Below, in pieces: positions 55,391 through 63,599 of a DNA stretch of 64,000 nt. The position numbers and the translations under genes were made by a program. Positions within the stretch are counted from its first letter, which is position 1. The number at the start of each line of letters is the position of its first letter. This DNA is from Acidobacteria bacterium SCN 69-37 (GTDB taxonomy: Bacteria > Acidobacteriota > Vicinamibacteria > Vicinamibacterales > SCN-69-37): positions 180,418-244,417 of the forward strand of contig MEDJ01000022.1 of assembly GCA_001724025.1 (NCBI GenBank). The letters are read 5' to 3'. The notes below the pieces were generated by a model. That model worked only from the letters and a program-made list of their open reading frames with translations, was not told the DNA's origin and made no database searches.

Positions 55391-55754
55391 GAGGGCATCT
55401 TATCGACTCGGCGGGCAGCGGGAGTGACGGCGGGCGGGGCAGCGGGGCGGCGGACGGCGCGGGCCGACGCGAGCGGCGAGATGGCACGGCGGAACGGCGC
55501 GGTTGCGAGGCCAGCGTGGGCGGCGGACGACACGGGGCGAGCGGCACGGGCGACGGCGCGGTGGGACGGACGGTCCGGCAGGCGGCGTTGGAGGCTGCCG
55601 GCGCCGAGGCGCACCGCGGCTCGGGCCGCGCGGCGAGGCGAGGCCACCGGGGGCGAAGGGGCGGCGCTTGTCGAAAGCGGGGCCGGGCGCTCTGGACGGC
55701 CGGCTGTGTTTCCTGCTACTTTTAACGTTCTGTTCGTGGCGACCAACGCCGTGC
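55391..55754. other. G-rich noncoding region before tRNA-Gln
   Basis: This 364-base stretch has strong G over C excess on the plus strand and many GGCGGGCGGGGC-like runs between 55400 and 55720. No reliable gene is seen. The last 50 bases (TTTCCTGCTACTTTTAACGT) are AT-richer and may hold the tRNA promoter. Confidence 0.4.
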
Positions 55755-55828
55755 TGGGAGGTCGTTCAACGGTAGGACAGCAGACTCTGACTCTGCTTAT
55801 CGGGGTTCGAATCCCTGCCTCCCAGCCA
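55755..55828 (+). tRNA. tRNA-Gln (anticodon CUG)
   Basis: The acceptor stem TGGGAGG pairs with CCTCCCA. The D arm is GTT/GAC with CAACGGTAG. The anticodon stem GCAGA/TCTGC holds the loop CTCTGAC with anticodon CTG (codon CAG), and the T arm is CGGGG-TTCGAAT-CCCTG. CCA is encoded at 55826-55828. All stems pair with only a few G-U pairs. Confidence 0.93.
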
Positions 55829-56199
55829 TAACCTACTGAAATACAAAGACTTACAGCTACGTTCTTCTCGCGTCTCCACAATGTCGCCACGAGATGGCTC
55901 GTGAACATCTGTAGGTCGCGACATTTCCTTCGGAAAGTCGTTCTGGCGGGCGCTGGGTCACCGCGTTCCATGACCCTCATCCCTGGACACTGTGGAGATA
56001 CGCACCAGGCAGATCCGGACCCTGGTGATCCCGCATGACGGTCAGGAGTCAGAAGCCGCCCGTGACGGACCTCGCTGTTAGTGCGGAAATCTCCGCATCC
56101 GTGGGGAGAATTCCATGCGACCGGCACTCGTTGATGCGTTCCACCCGGGCGCTAGGATGCAGGATACAAAGGCTGTCTAGCCCGGCACGACCCTTGCGA
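55829..56199. other. Region between tRNA-Gln and the metal operon
   Basis: About 370 bases, AT-richer than the surroundings. No integrase or attachment repeat is recognised. A nested inverted repeat occurs at 55880-55925: AATGTCGC/GCGACATT outside and CACGAG-ATGG-CTCGTG inside. It may be an island boundary or a structured regulatory element. Confidence 0.4.
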
Positions 56200-56574
56200 A
56201 TGGCACCAGCAGAGTTCGTCGTGTTCCGCGCCACCATCCTGACCATCGTCTGGCTTTTTGCCATCGGGCCGAGCGCCTTGCCGTTGTGCAAGGCGTGGTG
56301 CACGCCTCGCGCCACGGCGGAGACCGGGTGTCACCACGCGCGGAGCGGCGGAGACGCGAGCGTCGGGAGCGCAGACACCTGCGAGGACTCCCTTGGACCA
56401 GTTGGTCTTCTGAAGGAAGACCTCCGCCGCGCACCCCTGCCGGATGCAGGTCCGGCTGTTCTCATGGCGCGGCTTCAGGTCACGGCGACCGCGATGTCTC
56501 CCGTCGCGGCGCGGCCCCAGGGACGACCACCGTCCTGTCTGAGGCAATCCCACAGCACACCGCTCCGCATCTGA
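56200..56574 (+). CDS. Small secreted Cys-containing protein of the Cus operon
   Basis: This 124-residue protein has an N-terminal signal or membrane segment (FVVFRATILTIVWLFAIGPS), then CKAWC and CHH motifs near residues 31-45 and an EDLRRAPLPDAG segment. No family name is certain; similar small proteins are found before heavy-metal RND operons. The Cys/His pattern suggests periplasmic metal binding. It lies 136 bases before the TolC-type gene on the same strand. Confidence 0.6.
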   Translation: MAPAEFVVFRATILTIVWLFAIGPSALPLCKAWCTPRATAETGCHHARSGGDASVGSADTCEDSLGPVGLLKEDLRRAPLPDAGPAVLMARLQVTATAMSPVAARPQGRPPSCLRQSHSTPLRI

Positions 56575-56710
56575 TACCTCTCGACGCGCGCAGTCCGATC
56601 GCGCGACTGCGTCTCGCAGCCTTCCTGGCTGCTCGCACACCCACGTTAGCGAAAGAGAGACGGAGCCGGCCGTTGGAGGCTGGCCCTGCCGACGTCCGGA
56701 GGAGACCATC

Positions 56711-57973
56711 ATGAAGTGTCGTTCACGCGCGCTGGCAGCGCGTTGGCTGGTGCTCGTGGCACTGGCGCAGCCGCCCCTGGCACGCGCGCAGACCGCGAGT
56801 CCACTGCCCTCGCCGTTGTCGCTTGTGGACGTCGTGCGCATTGCCGGTGAGCACCGGGCCGAGATCGAAGCCGCACGGGCCCGCACGCGCGCCGCCGAGC
56901 AGCGGCCCGCCATCGTGTCGGCGCTTCCGGACCCGATGGTCTCGCCGTCTCTGGACCATTTGCCCTTCATGTGGGGCGGCGCGGACGTCAGTCTGACGGT
57001 CGAACAGCAGTTCCCGCTGTCCGGGGTTCGCGGCCATCGCCGCGCCTCGGCTCTGGCGACAGTCGACCGAATGCGCGCAGAGACGGGGCGCGCAGGGCTC
57101 GACGTCGGCCTGCAGGCCGCCACCGCGTTCCTAATGCTGCAGGAGCGCCAGCGCACCCAGGCGCTGCTCGTCGAGCAGGTGGCCTTCGCGCGCGACGTCG
57201 TCGTGGCCGCCAACGCCCGCTACGCCGCCGGCACGGCCCCGCAGTCTGACGTGCTCCGCGCCGAAGTGGAGGTGGCACGTCTCGAGGCGCTGGCCCGTTC
57301 TCTGGTGAACGAGGTGCGCGGCGCCGAGAGCATGCTCGCAACGAGCCTTGGCTTCGAGGCAGACACAGTACTCCCACCCCTCCAGCCCGTTGTCGTGGCG
57401 CAGCCTCCGCCACCATGGCCGACGCTTCGTGCGGCGCTCAGGGAACGTCCGGAACTCGCCGCGGTCCGTGCGGACATCGCGCGAGCCGAGGCCGACGTGC
57501 AGGTCATGCGCGACATGTCTCGCCCCATGGCCACCATTCGCACGGGCCCGGCCTACACGATGACCGACGGGAGGGGCTGGATGGTCATGGTGGGCCTCAG
57601 CCTCCCGATCTGGCGCGGGAAGCTGCGTGCCGGCGTGGCCGAGGCCCAGGCGATGCGGGCGATGTCGGAAGCCGACCTGCGAGCGATGACACGCATGTTC
57701 GAAGGCGAGGCGGCGACGGCCACCAGACAAGTCCAGGCCTGGCGCGACCGTCAGGACGCCCTCGTGACCGACGTTCTGCCGCGCGCGCGGATGGCGATTG
57801 CGCCGGCCATCGCAGGGTACACCGCCGGCCAGCTGCCGCTGGTCAGCGTGATCGAAGCGGTACAGGCCCTCTGGACGGTGCAGGCGGACGTGATCGTCGC
57901 CGATGTCGAACTCGGCCTGGCGTGGGTGCGGCTGGGCCGCGCCATCGGCTCGTACGAGGGGGTGCTGCGATGA
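56711..57973 (+). CDS. cusC: TolC/CusC-type outer-membrane efflux protein
   Basis: This 420-residue outer-membrane channel protein has a signal peptide (about 1-27) and two TolC repeats, with LSLVDVVRIAGEHRAEIEAA and FPLSGVRGHRRASALATVDR near the N-terminus and LVSVIEAVQALWTVQADVIV at the end. It forms the exit duct of the metal pump. The stop overlaps the adaptor ATG (ATGA). Confidence 0.86.
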   Translation: MKCRSRALAARWLVLVALAQPPLARAQTASPLPSPLSLVDVVRIAGEHRAEIEAARARTRAAEQRPAIVSALPDPMVSPSLDHLPFMWGGADVSLTVEQQFPLSGVRGHRRASALATVDRMRAETGRAGLDVGLQAATAFLMLQERQRTQALLVEQVAFARDVVVAANARYAAGTAPQSDVLRAEVEVARLEALARSLVNEVRGAESMLATSLGFEADTVLPPLQPVVVAQPPPPWPTLRAALRERPELAAVRADIARAEADVQVMRDMSRPMATIRTGPAYTMTDGRGWMVMVGLSLPIWRGKLRAGVAEAQAMRAMSEADLRAMTRMFEGEAATATRQVQAWRDRQDALVTDVLPRARMAIAPAIAGYTAGQLPLVSVIEAVQALWTVQADVIVADVELGLAWVRLGRAIGSYEGVLR

Positions 57974-59268
57974 CGCTCCATGCAGGCATTCGACGGGCCG
58001 CAGGCCCTGCTGCCCTGGCATCACTCATGACCGCCGCGCTGCTCATCGCCGTGCTGTGGGTGCAACGCGAGCGCCACGGCTGGCCATTCGACCGTGCGCC
58101 CGAGCAGGCGGCCGCCGTGGCAGGCCAGGCTCCGGCCACTGGAGACATGGCCGGCATGGACATGAGCGGCGGGACGAACGGCAACCCGCCATCACGCGTG
58201 GCCATCGACGTCACGGCCGACACACGGCAGACGCTCGGCGTCCAGGTGCAGCCGGTCACACGCGAGGCGCTCACCGAGACGATCCAGGCGGTCGCCACCG
58301 TGGCACCCGACGAGTCGCGCATCTCACACGTACACACGCGGGTCGCCGGATGGGTGGAACACCTGGACGTCAACACGACCGGTGAGACCGTGCGCGCTGG
58401 CCAACCCGTGGCGCGCGTGTTCTCGCAGGAACTGCTGTCGTCGCAGACGGAGTATCTGGCCGCACGCCAGGCGGTGGCGGCATCAGGCATCTCGAGTGCC
58501 GTCGTCGCAGGAGGCCGTACCCGCTTGAGCGTGCTGGGCATGACGCCGGACGAGATCACGGCGATCGAACAGAGCGGTGAACCACGACGTCTGGTCACGG
58601 TGGTTGCGCCACGCAGCGGCGTCGTCGTAACCCGCGGGATCACCGTGGGCACCGCGATCGATCCCTCGACGCCGCTCCTCACGATCGCGGATCTGTCGTC
58701 CGTCTGGGTGCTGGCCGAGGTGCCCGAGGCGAGCATCCCGTCGGTGCGCGCCGGGACCCTGGCGATGCTCGACTTTCCCGCGTCGGGCCGCGCGCCGTTC
58801 ACCGCACGCGTCGACTTCCTGTATCCGACGCTGACCGAGCGCACGCGGACGCTCCGCGTGCGTTTCTCCGTCGGCAACGCCCGCGGCACGCTGCGGCCCG
58901 GCCTCTACGGCACGGCAGCCTTCACGGTGGCCGGCCCGCCGGCCATCACGGTGCCCCGCGACGCCGTGGTCGACACCGGCCGCCAGCAGCACGTCTTCGT
59001 CGCGGTTGGCGATCGCTTCGAACCGCGACCGGTGACCCTGGGGCTGCAACTGGCCGACCGCGTCGAGGTCGTGGCCGGCCTGAACGACGGCGACCACATC
59101 GTCACGGCCGGCGTGTTCCTGCTCGATTCGGAGAGTCGGCTGCGGGCGACCGGCGGCATGGGAGGGCATGCGCACGGGAGCACGCCCGCGCAGGAGTCGA
59201 CGCCGGCGGCGCCGCCGAAGGCCGACATGCCACCGGCTGCGGATCCCCACGCGGGCCACGAGGAATAG
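57970..59268 (+). CDS. cusB: CusB-type heavy-metal efflux adaptor
   Basis: This 432-residue periplasmic adaptor has an N-terminal membrane segment (ALASLMTAALLIAVLWVQRE). A Met-rich stretch, MAGMDMSGG (about residues 60-68), may bind Cu(I) or Ag(I), like the N-terminal Met cluster of CusB. VHTRVAGWVEHLDVNTTGET and VVAPRSGVVVTRGITVG are lipoyl/barrel parts. The C-terminus is His-rich (GHAHGS, HAGHEE). It lies between CusC and CusA genes. Confidence 0.87.
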   Translation: MTLHAGIRRAAGPAALASLMTAALLIAVLWVQRERHGWPFDRAPEQAAAVAGQAPATGDMAGMDMSGGTNGNPPSRVAIDVTADTRQTLGVQVQPVTREALTETIQAVATVAPDESRISHVHTRVAGWVEHLDVNTTGETVRAGQPVARVFSQELLSSQTEYLAARQAVAASGISSAVVAGGRTRLSVLGMTPDEITAIEQSGEPRRLVTVVAPRSGVVVTRGITVGTAIDPSTPLLTIADLSSVWVLAEVPEASIPSVRAGTLAMLDFPASGRAPFTARVDFLYPTLTERTRTLRVRFSVGNARGTLRPGLYGTAAFTVAGPPAITVPRDAVVDTGRQQHVFVAVGDRFEPRPVTLGLQLADRVEVVAGLNDGDHIVTAGVFLLDSESRLRATGGMGGHAHGSTPAQESTPAAPPKADMPPAADPHAGHEE

Positions 59269-59273
59269 CGGCC

Positions 59274-62200
59274 ATGGTCGAACGACTGATCGAGCTGTCG
59301 GCGAAGCACACGTGGGTGGTCTTCGGCGTGGTCCTCGTGCTCTCGTTGTGGGCGGTCGACTCCGTGCGCAAGACGCCGCTCGATGCGCTGCCCGACATCT
59401 CCGATCCGCAGGTGATCGTCTACACCGAGTGGATGGGCCGGAGTCCGGATCTGGTCGAGGACCAGATCACGTACCCTCTCGTCCGCACGCTGCAGAGCAC
59501 ACCCGGCGTCGTGACCGTCCGCGGCTACTCGATGTTCGGCATGAGCTTCACTTATGCCCTGTTCGAGGAGGGCACGGACATCTATTGGGCACGCACCCGG
59601 GTGCTGGAGCAGTTGGGCCGCGTCCAGCAGTTGCTGCCGCCCGGCGTGACGCCGACGCTGGGGCCCGACGCCAGCGGAGTCGGCTGGGTCTACCAGTACG
59701 CCCTCAAGGACACGACGGGCCAGCTCGACCTCGCGGAGCTGCGTACGTTGCAGGACTTCACGATCCGGCCGACGCTTCAGGCGGTCGCGGGCGTCGCGGA
59801 AGTGGCCTCGCTCGGTGGGTTCGAGCGGCAGTACCAGATCGTCATCGACCCCGACCGACTCGTCGGCTACGGTGTGACCCTCAGCGACATCACGCGGTCG
59901 GTGCGCGACGCGAATGCGGAGGTCGGGGCTCGCGTGCTCGAGCTCGCCGGTCGCGAGTACGTCCTGCGCGGCCGGGGCTACGTCAAGGATCTGGAGGACC
60001 TCGAACGCAGTGTCGTCGCCGTGGGACGCGGCGGCATCCCGGTGCGACTCCGGGACGTTGCGCGGGTGCAGTACGGCCCGGAGATCCGTCGCGGGGCCGC
60101 CGATCTGAACGGCACCGGCGAGACCGTGGGCGGCATTGTGGTCATGCGCATCGGGTCGAACGCGCTCGACGTGATTCGCGCCCTCGAGACGGCGATCGCC
60201 ACGCTGCAGCTGCCGGACGGCGTTCGCCTGATCCCGACGTACGACCGCTCCGAGCTCATCGTCGGATCGGTCAACACGCTGACGACGACACTCCTTCAGC
60301 AGGCCGTCATCGTCACCATCATCTGCCTGGTCTTCCTCTTCCACGCCCGTTCGGCGCTGGTCGTCATGATCGTCCTGCCGATGTCGGTGCTCATGTCGTT
60401 CATCGCCATCCGGTACCTCGGCTTGACCTCGAACATCATGTCGCTCGGCGGCATCGCCATCGCCGTGGGCGAGTTGGCCGATGCGGTGATCGTCCTCATC
60501 GAGAACGCCCACGTGCGGCTGGCCGCAGCGCCGGCAGGCAGCGACCGCAGGCGCGTCATCGTCGACGCCTGCAAGGAGGTGGGACGCCCCATCTTCTTCT
60601 CCCTGCTCCTCATCACGATCAGTTTCCTGCCGATCTTCACGCTGGCCGGGCAAGCGGGGCGGCTCTTCATGCCTCTGGCCTATACCAAGACGTTCGCGAT
60701 GTTCGCGGCGGCGATCCTGTCGATCACGCTGGCGCCACCGTTGATGGTGCTGTTGCTCAGGGGACGCTTCCGTACGGACGCCACGAACCCGGTCAGCCGC
60801 TTCCTGAGCGCCGTCTACCGGCCGGTGGCGACGCTCGTCGTGCGAGCACGGGTACTGGTCGTGCTGGCCGCGATCGCGCTCATGGTGGCCACCGTCCCGG
60901 TATTCCAGCGGCTGGGGTCCGAGTTCATGCCGCCGCTAGACGAAGGCTCGCTGCTCGTGATGCCCACGACGTTTCCCGGTATCTCCATCGAGGAGGCGCG
61001 CCGTGCGCTCGTCGTGCAGGACCGGATCATCATGCGCTTCCCCGAGGTGCAGTCGGTGCACGGCAAGGTCGGCCGCGCGGAAACCGCCACCGATCCCGCC
61101 CAGCTCGACATGATCGAGTCGGTGATCACGCTGCGTCCACGCGACCAGTGGCCGACGCGCTACACGCCGCGCTGGTACAGCGACGCCGCACCCGACTGGA
61201 CCAAACGACTCGTACTGCGTCGGCTGTGGCCAGAGCAGCAGGCACGCTCGATCGGCGAGTTGAGCCGGGACCTCGACGCGGCCCTGCGCATGCCGGGCTA
61301 CCAGATGTCCATCGCCCCGCCGATTCGCACCCGCATCGACATGCTGACGACCGGTGTGCGGACGCCGGTGGGCGTCAAGGTGTTCGGCGAGAACCTCGAC
61401 GAGATTGAGCGGATCAGCGTCCACCTGGAGGGTGTCTTGCGGCAGGTGCCCGGCACACGCAGCACGTTCGCCGAGCGCCAGACGGGACGTGAGTACGTGG
61501 ACATCGTGCCCGACCGCGACGCCATCGCCCGATACGGGCTCACGGTGCGCGATGTGCAGGACATCGTCGAAGCCGCCGTCGGCGGCATGCCCGTATCGAC
61601 CGTCATCGCCGGTCGCGCGCGTTTCTCGATCAACCTCCGCGTCGCCGCCGACCAGCGGTCCGACCCGGAGGCGTTGCGAGCACTGCTCGTCCCGGTGCCG
61701 TCCACCGGCGCCCTGGTTGAGGTGTCCGGCGCCAACACCGGGGCCGGGGCCAGCGGCGCGGGCGCCGGGTTGGTCGGCCTGACGGCGGCCAGCGGTGGCG
61801 GGATGAGCGGCATGGGCGGCGGCGCGCGGCCGGCGATTGCCTCCGGCGGCATGGCGTCAGCCGCGTCGCAGCCGCCGATGGGTGGGACCGCGACGCCGGA
61901 CCCCGACTTCCTCGAGCAGTGGCGGCAGCCGGTCGCATCCGTTCCGCTCGGACAGCTCGCGGACGTGCGGGTCACGACCGGGCCGCCGATGATCAAGGAC
62001 GAGAACGGGGTGCTTGTCGGTTATGTCTTCGCCGATATCGATCAGACGCAGCGCGATCTCGGGGGCTGGGTGGACGACGCCAAGACGATCGTGGCGGGGC
62101 AGGTCACGCTGCCGCCCGGCTACCGGCTGCAGTGGACCGGGCAGTACGAATTCCTCGCAGAGATGGAGGCTCGACTCCGCTACGTCATCCCGCTCACGCT

Positions 62201-62888
62201 CGTCCTGGTCGTGATCCTGCTCTACCTGTCGATGCAGGGCTGGCCGCAGACGTTGCTCGTGCTGTCCAGCCTGCCGTTTGCCGTCGCGGGCAGCGTGTGG
62301 CTGCTGTCGTACTTGCACTACCACCTGTCCACCGCCGTCTGGGTGGGGCTCATCGCCGTGGCCGGTGTCGCCGCGGGAACCGGCATCGTGATGGTGGTGT
62401 ACCTCGACGAGGCCTTCGAGCGGTACATGCGCGAGGGCCGGATCCGTGTGCCGGCCGATGTGGACGCGGCGGTGATTGAGGGCGCGTCGGCGCGGGTGCG
62501 CCCCCTGCTGATGACCGTCGCGACGACCGTGTTCGGGCTACTGCCGCTGCTCTGGGAATCTGGTGTGGGCGCCGATGTCTCCGCGCGGACGGCGGCCCCT
62601 GTCGTCGGCGGCCTGTGGTCGTGCATGGTGCTCACCCTGCTCGTGCTGCCGGCCGCCTACACGATGTGGCGTAGGGGACAGGTCCGCCGAGCCATGGCAA
62701 GCACGCCGCTCGTCAACATGGTGGCCGTGGAGGAGTCTGCGCTGACGTCGACTCCCGCCGAAGCGAGCCCCTCTCCTCCTGGTGAGCAGGGGCCGTCACC
62801 CGTCGAAGAGGGCGATGCCGCAGCCGCGACTGACGCACCTCCCGTTCCACCGTCACGCGGCAAGCCGGATTCAGAGGTGCCGTCATGA
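59274..62888 (+). CDS. cusA: CusA-type heavy-metal RND efflux pump
   Basis: This 1204-residue heavy-metal pump is longer than CusA of E. coli (1047). Metal-relay methionines correspond to M563 (LLVMPTT), M613 (QLDMIES) and M690 (RIDMLTT), matching M573, M623 and M672 of E. coli CusA. TM4 keeps Asp (GELADAVIVLIENAH, D403), but the positions of E939 and K984 carry G1035 (GVAAGTGIV) and L1078 (RVRPLLMTV). A Gly/Ala/Ser/Met-rich insertion fills about residues 819-888, and a Pro/Glu-rich tail of about 55 residues ends the protein. Probably Cu(I)/Ag(I) export. Confidence 0.87.
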   Translation: MVERLIELSAKHTWVVFGVVLVLSLWAVDSVRKTPLDALPDISDPQVIVYTEWMGRSPDLVEDQITYPLVRTLQSTPGVVTVRGYSMFGMSFTYALFEEGTDIYWARTRVLEQLGRVQQLLPPGVTPTLGPDASGVGWVYQYALKDTTGQLDLAELRTLQDFTIRPTLQAVAGVAEVASLGGFERQYQIVIDPDRLVGYGVTLSDITRSVRDANAEVGARVLELAGREYVLRGRGYVKDLEDLERSVVAVGRGGIPVRLRDVARVQYGPEIRRGAADLNGTGETVGGIVVMRIGSNALDVIRALETAIATLQLPDGVRLIPTYDRSELIVGSVNTLTTTLLQQAVIVTIICLVFLFHARSALVVMIVLPMSVLMSFIAIRYLGLTSNIMSLGGIAIAVGELADAVIVLIENAHVRLAAAPAGSDRRRVIVDACKEVGRPIFFSLLLITISFLPIFTLAGQAGRLFMPLAYTKTFAMFAAAILSITLAPPLMVLLLRGRFRTDATNPVSRFLSAVYRPVATLVVRARVLVVLAAIALMVATVPVFQRLGSEFMPPLDEGSLLVMPTTFPGISIEEARRALVVQDRIIMRFPEVQSVHGKVGRAETATDPAQLDMIESVITLRPRDQWPTRYTPRWYSDAAPDWTKRLVLRRLWPEQQARSIGELSRDLDAALRMPGYQMSIAPPIRTRIDMLTTGVRTPVGVKVFGENLDEIERISVHLEGVLRQVPGTRSTFAERQTGREYVDIVPDRDAIARYGLTVRDVQDIVEAAVGGMPVSTVIAGRARFSINLRVAADQRSDPEALRALLVPVPSTGALVEVSGANTGAGASGAGAGLVGLTAASGGGMSGMGGGARPAIASGGMASAASQPPMGGTATPDPDFLEQWRQPVASVPLGQLADVRVTTGPPMIKDENGVLVGYVFADIDQTQRDLGGWVDDAKTIVAGQVTLPPGYRLQWTGQYEFLAEMEARLRYVIPLTLVLVVILLYLSMQGWPQTLLVLSSLPFAVAGSVWLLSYLHYHLSTAVWVGLIAVAGVAAGTGIVMVVYLDEAFERYMREGRIRVPADVDAAVIEGASARVRPLLMTVATTVFGLLPLLWESGVGADVSARTAAPVVGGLWSCMVLTLLVLPAAYTMWRRGQVRRAMASTPLVNMVAVEESALTSTPAEASPSPPGEQGPSPVEEGDAAAATDAPPVPPSRGKPDSEVPS

Positions 62889-62957
62889 CTCGGCTGCAGA
62901 GCGCTGGCCTGACGTGAGGCAAGGGTGCTGTGGTTGACCGCCGCCTATACTGCGCCT

Positions 62958-63533
62958 ATGACCGAGCCACGCACCGCCGAGAAAGGCTCAGCTGACGAGC
63001 GGGCCCGAGTGGCCGATGTGCTCGTCGAGAACCATCGTGCGTTCCTGCGTTTCCTCGAGCGGCGCGTCGGTGACCGGGCGGCGGCCGAAGACCTCATCCA
63101 GGACGCGTTCACGCGGAACATGGACCGGTTGTCGAACCTGCCGGAGGAGGCGCTCGTGCCCTGGTTCTACCGTGTGCTGCGGAACGCGGCGATCGACCGC
63201 CAGCGCCGGAAGGGCGTTGAGGACCGGGCACTGACCACGTTCACACAGGAACTCGCCGGCGCGACTCAACCTGATCACGACCTTCACCGAGAGATTTGTG
63301 CCTGCGTCGGCCGGCTGGCGCGCACCCTCAAACCGGAATACGCCGCCGTCCTCCAGGCGGTCGATGTCGAGCAGACCCCCGTCAAGACGTTTGCCAACAC
63401 AGCCGGACTGACGACGTCGAATGCCGGCGTCCGCCTGTTCCGGGCTCGAGAAGCGCTTCGGAAGCAGGTGACGGCGTCCTGTGGCACGTGCGCCGAGCAC
63501 GGTTGCCTCGACTGTTCGTGCCAAGAACTTTAG
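62958..63533 (+). CDS. ECF sigma factor with Cys-rich C-terminal tail
   Basis: This 191-residue ECF sigma factor has region 2 (HRAFLRFLERRVGDRAAAED) and region 4 (ADVEQ-like; VLQAVDVEQTPVKTFANTAG). Its C-terminal tail, CGTCAEHGCLDCSC (Cys175, 178, 183, 186, 188; His181), could bind a metal. CorE-type (ECF44) sigma factors have a Cys-rich tail that senses copper without an anti-sigma factor; this protein fits that idea although its tail is shorter. It follows CusA by 69 bases and may control the Cus operon. ATG 62958 avoids an upstream extension without a sigma motif. Confidence 0.8.
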   Translation: MTEPRTAEKGSADERARVADVLVENHRAFLRFLERRVGDRAAAEDLIQDAFTRNMDRLSNLPEEALVPWFYRVLRNAAIDRQRRKGVEDRALTTFTQELAGATQPDHDLHREICACVGRLARTLKPEYAAVLQAVDVEQTPVKTFANTAGLTTSNAGVRLFRAREALRKQVTASCGTCAEHGCLDCSCQEL

Positions 63534-63599
63534 AACTCATCTCATAAATCCCGAGTGTGCGAGTGAAACGTTGCGACGATCGCCGGCGTACGCGGCGAC

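Noticed and set aside
55366..56127. Minus-strand frame across tRNA-Gln
   Set aside because: Its WEAGIRTPI-type segment is the well-known translation of the tRNA antisense strand and not a protein gene.
62935..62951. TTGACC and TATACT as promoter of the ECF sigma gene
   Set aside because: The two boxes are only about six bases apart, too close for a sigma70 promoter.
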